64,000 nucleotides of DNA from Paenarthrobacter sp. PH39-S1 (lineage in GTDB: Bacteria > Actinomycetota > Actinomycetes > Actinomycetales > Micrococcaceae), in NCBI RefSeq assembly GCF_030063245.1, contig NZ_JASISR010000003.1, positions 62,001 through 126,000 of the forward strand, given 5' to 3'. Made by a program: the position numbers and the translations under genes. The notes beneath the pieces are model-generated. The model did not search any database. It had not been told where the DNA came from and saw only the letters and a list, made by a program, of their open reading frames with translations. This document shows, piece after piece, positions 52,211-60,271 of the stretch; positions within the stretch are counted from its first letter, which is position 1, and each line of letters starts with the position of its first letter.

Positions 52211-54352
52211 CTATTCCTTCGCCACCAGGGTCAGCACGTCATAGGTCGCCACAATCTCGTCGTTCTGGTTGTGCAGGATCGCATCCCAGCGGACCTCGCC
52301 GTACTCGTCCGTTTCGCGCGGGGTGATCTGCTTGGCCGTAAGCGTGACGCGGAAGGAATCCCCTGCGGCCACCGGGGTGATGAACCTCAGGTTCTCCAGT
52401 CCGTAGTTCGCCAGCACGGGTCCCGGTTCGGGATCCACGAACAGGCCCGCGGCCCAGGACAGCAGCAGGTAGCCGTGTGCCACGATGCCGGGGAAGAACG
52501 GGTTGGCCGCGGCCGCTTCCTGATTGGTGTGGGCGTAGAAGGTGTCCCCGGTGGTGTTGGCGAACGCTGTGATGTCCTCGAGGGAGACCTGACGGAGCCT
52601 GGAGGCGAAGGCATCACCGATCCGCAGTTCGGAGAGTGACTTGCGGAACGGATGCTCGCCGGCTGCGTCACCTGCTCCGAAGTTCCGGTCAGCACCGGTG
52701 TGCCAGACCCCTGTGATGGCGGTCAGCATATTGGGCGATCCCTGCACGGCGGTGCGCTGCATGTGGTGGTAGACCGAGCGGACGCCGCCCAGTTCCTCAC
52801 CCCCGCCGGCCCGTCCCGGTCCGCCGTGGACCAGATGTGGCACCGGGGAGCCATGCCCGGTGGAACTGCGGGCATCCTCCCTGTTCAGCAGCAGCACCCG
52901 GCCGTGGTGGGCCGCGATCCCGGTTACCAACTCCTGCGCCACGGCCGGATCATTGGTGCAGACGGTTGCGACCAGGGAGCCGCCGCCCAGCGCGGCCAGC
53001 CGGATGGCCTCGCTGACGTCCCCATTCGCCGATTCATATCCGACCACCGAGGCGACCGGACCAAAGGCCTCCAGTGAGTGCACCTCCGGTGCCTGCGCGT
53101 TATCCCAGTCCAGCAGCACCGGGGACATAAAAGCGCCGTCCGCAGATGGACCGACGCTGCCATCCGCGTGGATGACCGCGGGTGCGGCCAGGTTGCCGTA
53201 GGCCAGCGTGCCACCGGCAGCGATCATGGTCTCGACGGCGGAGCGGACCTCGGCGAGCTGGTCCAAAGATGTAAGCGCGCCCATCGTGACGCCGTCGGCC
53301 CGTGGATCGCCAACGACGACACGCTTTCGGAGCGCGGCGCCGATCGCGTCCACGACGTCCCGGCGCACCGTCTCGGGCACTATCGCGCGCCGGATGCTGG
53401 TGCATTTCTGTCCGGCTTTGGACGTCATCTCGGTCACCACGGATGCAATATAAGCCGCGAACTCTGCACTGCCAGGAACGACATCCGGGCCCAGAATGGC
53501 GGCGTTCAATGAATCGGTCTCAGAGGTGAAGCGCACCCCGCCGGACACCACATTCGGGTGGCTCTTGAGCGTTTTAGCGGTCCCGGCGGATCCGGTGAAG
53601 GCCACCAGGTCGCGGTAATCGAGTTCATCGAGCAGGTTCCGGGCGGAACCGGAGATCAGCTGCAGCGACCCGGCCGGAAGAATCCCGGAGCCGATGATCA
53701 GCCGCACCATAGCGGCGGCCACGTACCCGGTGGGAGTGGCGGGTTTGACGATGCTCGGCACGCCCGCAATGAACGCCGGAGCCAGCTTCTCCAGCATGCC
53801 CCAGACGGGGAAATTGAAGGCGTTGATCTGCACCGCCACGCCCGGAATGCGCGTGTAGATATGCTCACCGACGAACGAGCCGTCGCGGGACAGCGCCTCG
53901 GCGGGCCCGTCGATGACCACCTGGGAGTTGGGCAGTTCGCGCCTGCCCTTGGAACCGAAGGTGAAGAGAACGCCGATGCCGCCGTCGATGTCCACCTTCG
54001 AATCGCTCAAGGTGGCGCCGCTGCAGGCGGAGATCGCGTAAAGCTCCTCGCGGCGGCCGCTGAGGTACTGCGCCAGTTCCTTAAGCTTCAGGGCGCGTTG
54101 GTGAAAGGTCAGTTTCCCCAGTTCCCGCTGGCCCACGGTCCGGCCATGCGCGACGACGGCGGCCAGGTCCAGCCCGTCCGCGCTCACCGCCGCCATCACT
54201 TCGCCGGTGCTGGCGTCACGGATGGGAGTGCGCCGCCCCGCCGTGGCCGCGTCCTCGCCGTCGGGTACATCGGGTGTCCACCATGCATCGCGGACGTAGC
54301 TCGGGACTGTTTCCACGGTTTCTGCCGTGAGGCCAAGGGCTGGGGCTGTCAT
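52211..54352 (-). CDS. paaZ: Bifunctional oxepin-CoA hydrolase/semialdehyde dehydrogenase (PaaZ)
   Basis: 713 residues from the ATG at 54352 (AAGGAA upstream). N-terminal aldehyde dehydrogenase domain with Glu278 (FTSETDSLN) and Cys317 (GQKCTSIRR), and C-terminal MaoC-like (R)-hydratase domain with DTFYAHTNQEAA (Asp/His pair) and GIVAHGY. It opens the oxepin-CoA ring and oxidises the aldehyde. Both sites look intact, so a stalled ring-opening by-product is not expected from lack of the dehydrogenase. Divergent from the thioesterase gene, sharing an operator. Confidence 0.94.
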   Translation of the reverse strand: MTAPALGLTAETVETVPSYVRDAWWTPDVPDGEDAATAGRRTPIRDASTGEVMAAVSADGLDLAAVVAHGRTVGQRELGKLTFHQRALKLKELAQYLSGRREELYAISACSGATLSDSKVDIDGGIGVLFTFGSKGRRELPNSQVVIDGPAEALSRDGSFVGEHIYTRIPGVAVQINAFNFPVWGMLEKLAPAFIAGVPSIVKPATPTGYVAAAMVRLIIGSGILPAGSLQLISGSARNLLDELDYRDLVAFTGSAGTAKTLKSHPNVVSGGVRFTSETDSLNAAILGPDVVPGSAEFAAYIASVVTEMTSKAGQKCTSIRRAIVPETVRRDVVDAIGAALRKRVVVGDPRADGVTMGALTSLDQLAEVRSAVETMIAAGGTLAYGNLAAPAVIHADGSVGPSADGAFMSPVLLDWDNAQAPEVHSLEAFGPVASVVGYESANGDVSEAIRLAALGGGSLVATVCTNDPAVAQELVTGIAAHHGRVLLLNREDARSSTGHGSPVPHLVHGGPGRAGGGEELGGVRSVYHHMQRTAVQGSPNMLTAITGVWHTGADRNFGAGDAAGEHPFRKSLSELRIGDAFASRLRQVSLEDITAFANTTGDTFYAHTNQEAAAANPFFPGIVAHGYLLLSWAAGLFVDPEPGPVLANYGLENLRFITPVAAGDSFRVTLTAKQITPRETDEYGEVRWDAILHNQNDEIVATYDVLTLVAKE

Positions 54353-54411
54353 CGTCGACGGTTCCTTTCGAAGCACTTCCGGTTTGGGTCTGCCACCACC
54401 CGGAGGAGATA

Positions 54412-54431
54412 TACTGACCGGGCGTTCAGTA
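54412..54431. promoter_or_regulatory. PaaR-type operator between paaZ and thioesterase gene
   Basis: TACTGACCGGGCGTTCAGTA is the most symmetric of the four sites (TACTGA-C-CG-GG-CG-T-TCAGTA). It is 59 bp from the paaZ ATG and 55 bp from the thioesterase ATG, so it can control both. Confidence 0.82.
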
Positions 54432-54486
54432 ATAAGCCCAGACTACATTATTGTCGGTCCAGCCACACGTTCTAGGAGACCCGCCC

Positions 54487-55014
54487 ATGAAAGAGCACAC
54501 CCCCGAAGCTGACGCCATTGCCTCGGCACCGGCGCGACAGATGGCGTCGGATCCGGCAGTCTCGGTGCCGGCAGTCTCGGATCCGGCAGTTTCGGTGCCG
54601 GCAGGGCAGATCGTGCCGTGGCAGATCGTGCTGGGCGAGTTGGATCAAAAGATGGGCGTGGTCATCTCCGAGCAATCCGCCGAACGTGTCGTGGCCACGA
54701 TGCCGGTGGAGGGAAACCGCCAGTCCTTCGGGTTGCTGCACGGTGGCGCGTCCTTGGCCTTCGGCGAGGCAATTGGCTCCTGGGCCGCCGTCATCCATGC
54801 CAGCACCACCGGCCGGACCGCCGTCGGCGTGGACGTTTCGGCCACCCACCATCGTTCTGCCCGCAGCGGACTGGTGACCGGCATCGCCACGGCAATCCAT
54901 CTTGGCCGCACCACCACCAGCCACGAAGTGATCCTCTACGACGAGCAGGAACGCCGATTGTGCACGCTGCGGATCACCAACCTGATTCTGGACCGGCCGA
55001 ACCCCGCGGGGTAA
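54487..55014 (+). CDS. Hotdog thioesterase, PaaI/MenI-like
   Basis: 175 residues from the ATG at 54487 (AGGAG 8 nt upstream). GLLHGGASLAFGEAIGSWAA, GVDVSATHHRSARSGLVTGI, and HLGRTTTSHEVILYDEQERR match the MenI/PaaI-like subgroup. The subgroup includes 1,4-dihydroxy-2-naphthoyl-CoA hydrolases of menaquinone synthesis. An operator shared with paaZ argues for a phenylacetate role. The N-terminal 40 residues are an insert with a repeat. It could serve either pathway. Confidence 0.75.
   Translation: MKEHTPEADAIASAPARQMASDPAVSVPAVSDPAVSVPAGQIVPWQIVLGELDQKMGVVISEQSAERVVATMPVEGNRQSFGLLHGGASLAFGEAIGSWAAVIHASTTGRTAVGVDVSATHHRSARSGLVTGIATAIHLGRTTTSHEVILYDEQERRLCTLRITNLILDRPNPAG
54548..54607 (+). repeat. 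15-bp tandem repeat inside the thioesterase N-terminus
   Basis: Four in-frame 15-bp units alternating CGGATCCGGCAGTCT and CGGTGCCGGCAGTCT, encoding (S/D)PAVSVPAV-type repeats. Copy-number change would keep the frame. Confidence 0.9.
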
Positions 55015-55259
55015 CAGCGCCGATTACCCGATGATGGGCCTTGCCGGGCGTACGTGGTGGCTGAATGTGGTCAAACTCCAACGGCTGTCCGGCAGTGCTC
55101 GGAAAATCAGGACCAGCCGAAATCCGCACACTGGCTGAGCTACCGGATAGGCATGCAGGGGCAAAAATCAGCAGCGGCAGGTCAGTGCACCAAACATTGG
55201 ACCCCGTGATCCACCAAACGGTTGATGACGAGGAAAATCCGAAGGCTAGACTCGAAAAT

Positions 55260-55748
55260 ATGGAAACAGTTCTGAACATATTGCACGTGGTCGCCGCGGT
55301 ATTCCTGATCGGCCCCATGGCCATTTTGCCGATGACCGCCATGGGAATGCTCCGCCGGGGCCGAAACAGCGACGTCGCCGCGCTGGCTAAATCGACCAAT
55401 GTATTCAGCCTCCTGTCACTGCTGGTGGTGGTCTTCGGCTTCGGCGTGCTCGGCATGAGCGATCCCAAATACCACCTTTCGATCACCACCGGCTGGGTCC
55501 TGATCTCGATCGTCGCGTACGTCGTGGCACTGGCACTGAACCTGTTCATCGTCGTACCAGCCATGCGCAAGGCCGCCGCGGGCGTTGACGTCACTTCCGG
55601 CGCCGGGGCCGCTTCGGCCGGCGGGACCGCTTTGGGGGCAGGGGAACCAGCCGGCGCCCGGGCCGGATACCCGCAGATTGCGGCATCGTCGGGACTCGTG
55701 ACGCTGCTGCTGGTGCTCGTCGTCGTGCTTATGGTCTGGAAGCCCTAA
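55260..55748 (+). CDS. DUF2269-like small integral membrane protein
   Basis: 162 residues from the ATG at 55260; a longer frame to 55065 has unlikely codons. Four hydrophobic segments (near 3-25, 45-67, 77-98, 145-160) with a Gly/Ala-rich loop before the last. No enzymatic motif. Function unknown. The 245 bp between it and the thioesterase gene carry nothing recognised. Confidence 0.65.
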   Translation: METVLNILHVVAAVFLIGPMAILPMTAMGMLRRGRNSDVAALAKSTNVFSLLSLLVVVFGFGVLGMSDPKYHLSITTGWVLISIVAYVVALALNLFIVVPAMRKAAAGVDVTSGAGAASAGGTALGAGEPAGARAGYPQIAASSGLVTLLLVLVVVLMVWKP

Positions 55749-55825
55749 GCTCCCCTACAGCCGCCGAAGGACGAACAACGACGGCGCCCGACTGGTAGTG
55801 CCGGACGACGACGGCGCACCGCCCG

Positions 55826-56419
55826 TTAGCGCTTTCTGGCCAGCCGAAACTCCAGGCCGTTTTTCACCATGGGCCATTCGGAATCAAGGATGGAAAACAC
55901 GACAGTGTCCCGCAGCGACCCGTCCGCAAGCCGCTGATGATTGCGCAGCACGCCGTCCTGTTTGGCGCCAAGGCGGGAGATGGCTCCCCGCGACTGCTGA
56001 TTCATCCAGTGCGTGCGGAATTCCACGGCGATGCAGCCCAGGACCTCGAAGGCATGGGTCAGCAGCAGCAGCTTGGACGCCGCGTTGGTGCCCGTCCGCT
56101 GCGCACCGGCGGCGTTCCAGGTGGAGCCGATCTCCAGGCGCCTGTTGGCCCGGTCAATGTTCATATACGTGGTCATGCCAATGATCCGGCCATCAGCGGT
56201 CCGCCGCGCCGTAAACGGGATCATCTGGCCGCTGGCCTGCAGGTCCAGCCGCCGCTCAATCTCCGCGCGCATGCCCTCCTGCCGCGGCACCGAGGTGTAC
56301 CAAAGCTTCCATAATTCGCCGTCCTGCGCGGCGGCAACCAGCCCGTCGTGGTGTTCCATGGACAGGGGTTCCAGGGTAACCAGAGGTCCGGTCAGGGTGA
56401 GCGGTTGTATCTCCATCAT
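55826..56419 (-). CDS. GNAT acetyltransferase (RimJ/RimL type)
   Basis: 197 residues. LRLE-like start (TLTGPLVTLEPLSMEHHDGL), RIIGMTTYMNIDRANRRLEI, AGAQRTGTNAASKLLLLTHA (CoA-binding loop, altered Q/R-x-x-G-x-G/A), EFRTHWMNQQSRGAISRLGA. Likely N-acetylates an amine or protein N-terminus. No partner in view. Confidence 0.85.
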   Translation of the reverse strand: MMEIQPLTLTGPLVTLEPLSMEHHDGLVAAAQDGELWKLWYTSVPRQEGMRAEIERRLDLQASGQMIPFTARRTADGRIIGMTTYMNIDRANRRLEIGSTWNAAGAQRTGTNAASKLLLLTHAFEVLGCIAVEFRTHWMNQQSRGAISRLGAKQDGVLRNHQRLADGSLRDTVVFSILDSEWPMVKNGLEFRLARKR

Positions 56420-56489
56420 GGGCCCAGTTTAGACGGGCAGACACCGCAGGAAGCTGACCAAGTCCCCTGATCGGGCCACCCCATTTCAC

Positions 56490-56508
56490 GTAGCACAATT
56501 TGTGCTAC
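56490..56508. promoter_or_regulatory. Operator-like palindrome before phd-vapC
   Basis: GTAGCACAA-T-TTGTGCTAC is a perfect 9-bp inverted repeat with a 1-bp centre, 9 bp before the antitoxin ATG. Phd dimers bind such palindromes to autoregulate. Confidence 0.75.
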
Positions 56509-56517
56509 TTTAGCTAC

Positions 56518-56799
56518 ATGGGTAAGTCGGTGGGTATCAGGGAATTACGGCAAAACGCGTCAGCCATCCTGGCGGAGGCGCTGCGAACGGGCGAGCCGGT
56601 GAGCATCACGTCCCATGGAAAGCTCCAGGCAACGCTGGTTCCCGCGGCTGTGGACCTCCGCTTCGAACAGCGCCTGATCGACAGCGGTGCGCTGAAACCT
56701 GGCACGGGCAGGGCCTGGGAGATTCAACCCATCGAAGCACCACCAGGGACCCCCTCCAGCAAGGAAATACTGGACGATCTGTCCGCGGACCGCTTGTGA
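56518..56799 (+). CDS. Phd/YefM-type antitoxin
   Basis: 93 residues from the ATG at 56518. VGIRELRQNASAILAEALRT, GEPVSITSHGKLQATLVPA is the Phd DNA-binding part, and the acidic C-terminus (SSKEILDDLSADRL) is the toxin-binding tail. Overlaps the toxin start (GTGA). Operator palindrome just upstream. Confidence 0.87.
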   Translation: MGKSVGIRELRQNASAILAEALRTGEPVSITSHGKLQATLVPAAVDLRFEQRLIDSGALKPGTGRAWEIQPIEAPPGTPSSKEILDDLSADRL

Positions 56800-57203
56800 T
56801 CTATTTCGACACCTCAGCGCTGGTGAAGTTGATACGTACCGAAGCCGAAACTTCAAGCTTCCAACAGTTCCTGCTGGACAACAGCCATGAAATGCACGCC
56901 ACCTCTGCGTTAGGCATCGTCGAGATCCACCGTGCCGCCATGCGGATCGGAGCCGCCGCACAAATGCGTGCCTTCGAGGTTGCTGAAGCTTTCGGTACCC
57001 TGGCCTTGACACCGTCAATTCTGGCCAGGGCTGCCGCCGCAGAACCAGCAAGCCTGCGGACCCTCGACGCAATTCACCTCTCCACGGCCCTGCTGACCGA
57101 AGCTTCGCTGCTGGTGACCTACGACAAACGCATGACGGAATCCGCCCGGCTGTACGGCTTATCCGTTGCCAGCCCCGGAGCCGCCGACGAGCCGCTTCGG
57201 TAG
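56796..57203 (+). CDS. VapC-type PIN toxin partnered with Phd
   Basis: 135 residues from a GTG. YFDTSALVKL (Asp), SALGIVEIHRA (Glu), LRTLDAIHLSTALL (Asp) and LVTYDKRM (Asp) complete the PIN site. Likely RNase of a stress module. Intact and coupled to the antitoxin. It ends immediately before the convergent paaH gene. Confidence 0.88.
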   Translation: MIYFDTSALVKLIRTEAETSSFQQFLLDNSHEMHATSALGIVEIHRAAMRIGAAAQMRAFEVAEAFGTLALTPSILARAAAAEPASLRTLDAIHLSTALLTEASLLVTYDKRMTESARLYGLSVASPGAADEPLR

Positions 57204-58085
57204 CTAGCCTTTCCAGTCAAAGAAGCCGCTGCCGGACTTGCGCCCCAGTTCGCCGCGGGCCACCTTGTCACGCAGGATCTGCGGAGGCGCAAACCGCTCC
57301 CCCAGAGTCGAGTGGAGATACTCTGCAATTGAGAGTCTGACGTCGAGCCCGACGATGTCGGTGGTCCGCAGCGGCCCCACCGGATGCTTGTAGCCCAGCA
57401 CCATGGCCGCATCAATGTCCTCAGGGGAGGCCACCCCCTCTTCCACCATCCGCATGGCTTCCAGCGCAATGGCAACGCCCAGCCGCGAGGAGGCGAAGCC
57501 GGGTGCGTCCCGGACGACGACGGGCGTCTTGCCCAGCGCGTCGACCCAGCCGCGGGCCGCAGATTCCAGCTCGGCCGAGGTGTGCTCGGCCAGCACGATT
57601 TCCACCAGCAGCGACGCCGGAACCGGATTGAAGAAATGCAGTCCGCAGAAACGCTCGGGACGTTTCAATTGCTCCGCGAGGGCGCCGATGGACAGGGACG
57701 ACGTATTGGTGGCAAGCCACGCGGCCGGGTCCAGCTTCTCCTCCACAGACGTCAGGGCGGCACTCTTGAGGGCAAAATCCTCCGGCACCGCCTCCACCAC
57801 GAGGGCACAGCCGGCGAAGGCGGCATAATCGGTAGCGACGCTGAGCCGTGAGGCCAGCGTGGCCAGCGGTTCCGCCGTCGTCCCGCGTGCCACACTTTTG
57901 GCCAACACTTCGGTGACACGGTCGTGCGCGGCGGCGGCGGCGTCGTCGTCTCGCTCCACCACCACGACGGCGGCACCGGCCACGGCGAAGGCATGCGCAA
58001 TGCCGGCCCCCATCCGGCCGCCGCCGAGCACCCCAACACGGTCGGGGAAGGGATCGTCAGGGAACTTGCGGGCCGGGTCGCTCAT
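57204..58085 (-). CDS. paaH: 3-Hydroxyadipyl-CoA dehydrogenase (PaaH, short form)
   Basis: 293 residues, one HAD unit (proteobacterial PaaH is much longer). NAD motif GVLGGGRMGAGIA, VVEAVPED (Glu), CGLHFFNPVP (His). The Asn usual in PGFIVNR is Ser here (APGFASSRLG). GFFDWKG ends the fold. It oxidises the 3-hydroxy intermediate. Overlaps the hydratase stop (ATGA). Confidence 0.88.
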   Translation of the reverse strand: MSDPARKFPDDPFPDRVGVLGGGRMGAGIAHAFAVAGAAVVVVERDDDAAAAAHDRVTEVLAKSVARGTTAEPLATLASRLSVATDYAAFAGCALVVEAVPEDFALKSAALTSVEEKLDPAAWLATNTSSLSIGALAEQLKRPERFCGLHFFNPVPASLLVEIVLAEHTSAELESAARGWVDALGKTPVVVRDAPGFASSRLGVAIALEAMRMVEEGVASPEDIDAAMVLGYKHPVGPLRTTDIVGLDVRLSIAEYLHSTLGERFAPPQILRDKVARGELGRKSGSGFFDWKG

Positions 58086-58918
58086 TTTTTGTTCCTTTTC
58101 TTGTCCTTGTTCCTGTCCAGGAAGGCCTGCATCCGTTCGAACTTAGCGGGCGATTCAAAAAGTACGGACTGTGCGTCCATATCCGCCTGCGGATGCATCC
58201 CCTCCGGAACATGGAAAAGGGCCTTGGTGAACTGCACGGCCAGCTGATCCTGTGCGGCAATCCGATCCGCCAGTGCATTGGCCGCGTCCATCAGGGCCTC
58301 GGGTTCGTGCAGCTCGGTAATCAGGTGCAGAGCCAGCGCCTCCTGGGCGTTGAGCACGCGGCCGGCCAGCAGGACTTCCTTCGCCACCGGCTCGCCTATC
58401 AGCTCGCGCAGCCGCCAGCTGGCACCGGCCGCGGCGAGAATACCCAGCCCGGTCTCCGGATTGCCGATCTTCACCGAGGGGGTGCCGATCCTGAAGTCGG
58501 CGGCATAGGCCAGTTCCGCGCCGCCGCCCAGGGTGTAGCCGTCCAGGGCTGCGATCACGGGCATTTTCAGGGCCGCAATCCGCATGAACAGCTTGATATT
58601 GATGCCCTGCAGCGCATCCGCGCGGCGGCGTTCGCGCAGCTCGGCGATGTCCGCGCCGGAGGCAAACACGGCCGGACCGGAGCCAGCCGCACCAGAGCCA
58701 GCATCGCCGGAACCCGTGCCGCCGGAAAGGATCAGGATTTTCGGCGTGGCCTCCAGAAGCGCGCAGACGGCGTGCAACTCGTCCACCATTTCCTGGTTGA
58801 TCGCATTTCGCGCCTGCGGTCGGTTCAGCTGGACCAGCAGCCGGTCCGGGCTCTCCTCAACCAACAGCGTCCGGTACGCGTCTACGGAAGGCTGCGCCGG
58901 CCCGGGGCTATCCGGCAT
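58082..58918 (-). CDS. paaF: Enoyl-CoA hydratase of the lower phenylacetate pathway (PaaF-like)
   Basis: 278 residues from the ATG at 58918, overlapping the thiolase stop (TGATG). Crotonase fold with FASGADIAEL, LDGYTLGGGAELAYAADFRI and NPETGLGILAAAG, where the two Glu residues of hydratases appear. A Gly/Ser-rich insert (GTGSGDAGSGAAGSG) precedes the first motif. It hydrates 2,3-dehydroadipyl-CoA. The C-terminus is Lys-rich. Confidence 0.83.
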   Translation of the reverse strand: MPDSPGPAQPSVDAYRTLLVEESPDRLLVQLNRPQARNAINQEMVDELHAVCALLEATPKILILSGGTGSGDAGSGAAGSGPAVFASGADIAELRERRRADALQGINIKLFMRIAALKMPVIAALDGYTLGGGAELAYAADFRIGTPSVKIGNPETGLGILAAAGASWRLRELIGEPVAKEVLLAGRVLNAQEALALHLITELHEPEALMDAANALADRIAAQDQLAVQFTKALFHVPEGMHPQADMDAQSVLFESPAKFERMQAFLDRNKDKKRNKK

Positions 58919-60120
58919 CAGAGCGCCTGCACCATCAGGGCGGTGCCCTGACCGACGCCGACACACATGGTGGCAAGCCCGGTTTCCGCACCTTCGCGTT
59001 CCATCCGGCCCAGCAGCGTGATGACGATCCGGGAGCCGGAGGAACCCAGCGGATGGCCCAGCGCGATGGCGCCGCCGTCCCGGTTGACGATCTCCGGGTC
59101 CAGGCCAAGCCGGCGAATACAGGCCAGCGACTGCGTGGCGAACGCCTCGTTGAGTTCCACCGCCCCGATAGTCTCCAGCGCGATCCCGGTGCGCGCCAGC
59201 AGCTTCCGGGTGGCCGGAACGGGGCCCAGACCCATGATCTCCGGAGCCAACCCCGCGGAAACGCCGTCCAGCACCCGGGCCCGCGGTGTCAGGCCGAAGC
59301 GCTTCAGCGCCGCTTCACTGGCCACCATCACCGCGGAGGCGCCGTCGTTGACCGAAGAGGAATTGCCGGCGGTGACGATGCCGTCGGGTTTGACAATGGA
59401 GCGCAGCTTGGCCAGCGCATCCGCAGTGGTTTCCCGGCGTGGACCCTCATCCGTATCCACGGGCGCCTTCGCCGTCTGCACCGGGACTATCTCCGCCGCG
59501 AAACGGCCGGCGTCAATGGCGGCGAGGGCCTTCTGGTGCGAAGACAACGCGAACGCGTCCGCGTCCCCGCGGCTGATGCCGTCCAGCTCAGCCACCTCCT
59601 CGGCCGTCTGCGGCATCGAGTAGGTCGCCTTGTCGCGTGCCGTGAACGCCTGGTTGGCGAAGCGCCACCCGATGGAGGTGTCCGCCAGTTCGCCGGGCTT
59701 GGCGAAAGCCTTCTCCGGTTTAGCCATGACCCACGGTGCCCGGCTCATGGATTCCACCCCGCCGGCTATCACCACGTCAGCGGCGCCGGACTTGATCATC
59801 TGCGAGGCCATGATGATCGCCGACATGCCGGAGGCACACAGCCGGTTCACGGTGATGCCCGGAATGTCGTCGGGCAGCCCCGCCAGCAGGGTGCTCATCC
59901 GTGCGACATTGCGGTTGTCCTCGCCGGCCTGATTGGCGCACCCGAGAATTACTTCGTCGATACCCGCCGGATCCATTCCGGTCCGGGAAACGAGGGAGCT
60001 GAGAGTCAGCGCCGCGAGGTCGTCCGGCCGGACGCCGGCGAGGGCTCCACCGTACCGGCCCACGGGTGTGCGCACTCCATCGACCAGGAATGCCTGAGGT
60101 CCGTCAAAAGCATGGGTCAT
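58918..60120 (-). CDS. paaJ: 3-Oxoadipyl-CoA thiolase
   Basis: 400 residues from the ATG at 60120, with AAGGAAG upstream; an ATG at 60162 lacks a site. NRLCASGMSAI (Cys), VELNEAFATQ, GGAIALGHPLGSSGSRI (His) and MCVGVGQGTALM (Cys) complete the triad. Cleaves 3-oxoadipyl-CoA to acetyl-CoA and succinyl-CoA. First gene of paaJ-paaF-paaH, and preceded by an operator at 60174-60193. Could also serve the beta-ketoadipate pathway (pcaF). Confidence 0.93.
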   Translation of the reverse strand: MTHAFDGPQAFLVDGVRTPVGRYGGALAGVRPDDLAALTLSSLVSRTGMDPAGIDEVILGCANQAGEDNRNVARMSTLLAGLPDDIPGITVNRLCASGMSAIIMASQMIKSGAADVVIAGGVESMSRAPWVMAKPEKAFAKPGELADTSIGWRFANQAFTARDKATYSMPQTAEEVAELDGISRGDADAFALSSHQKALAAIDAGRFAAEIVPVQTAKAPVDTDEGPRRETTADALAKLRSIVKPDGIVTAGNSSSVNDGASAVMVASEAALKRFGLTPRARVLDGVSAGLAPEIMGLGPVPATRKLLARTGIALETIGAVELNEAFATQSLACIRRLGLDPEIVNRDGGAIALGHPLGSSGSRIVITLLGRMEREGAETGLATMCVGVGQGTALMVQAL

Positions 60121-60173
60121 CAGAACTTCCTTCACGCAAGGGGCCGGAACGCCGTCGTTCATGGCCGGAAAAT

Positions 60174-60193
60174 TACCGACCGCTCGTTCTATA
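60174..60193. promoter_or_regulatory. PaaR-type operator upstream of paaJ
   Basis: TACCGACCGCTCGTTCTATA matches the left half and centre of the shared pattern; the right half is weaker. It is 54 bp before the paaJ ATG. Confidence 0.75.
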
Positions 60194-60271
60194 AATAAAT
60201 CACGACGGCGGCGTCCCGGTCAACCAGCGCTCCACCGCAGGTGCACCGAAGGTTTAGGTGCAGGAGGTCGG

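Noticed and set aside
55749-55825. Terminator between the DUF2269-like and GNAT genes
   Set aside because: GACGACGGCGC strings are direct, not inverted, repeats, so no clear stem forms.
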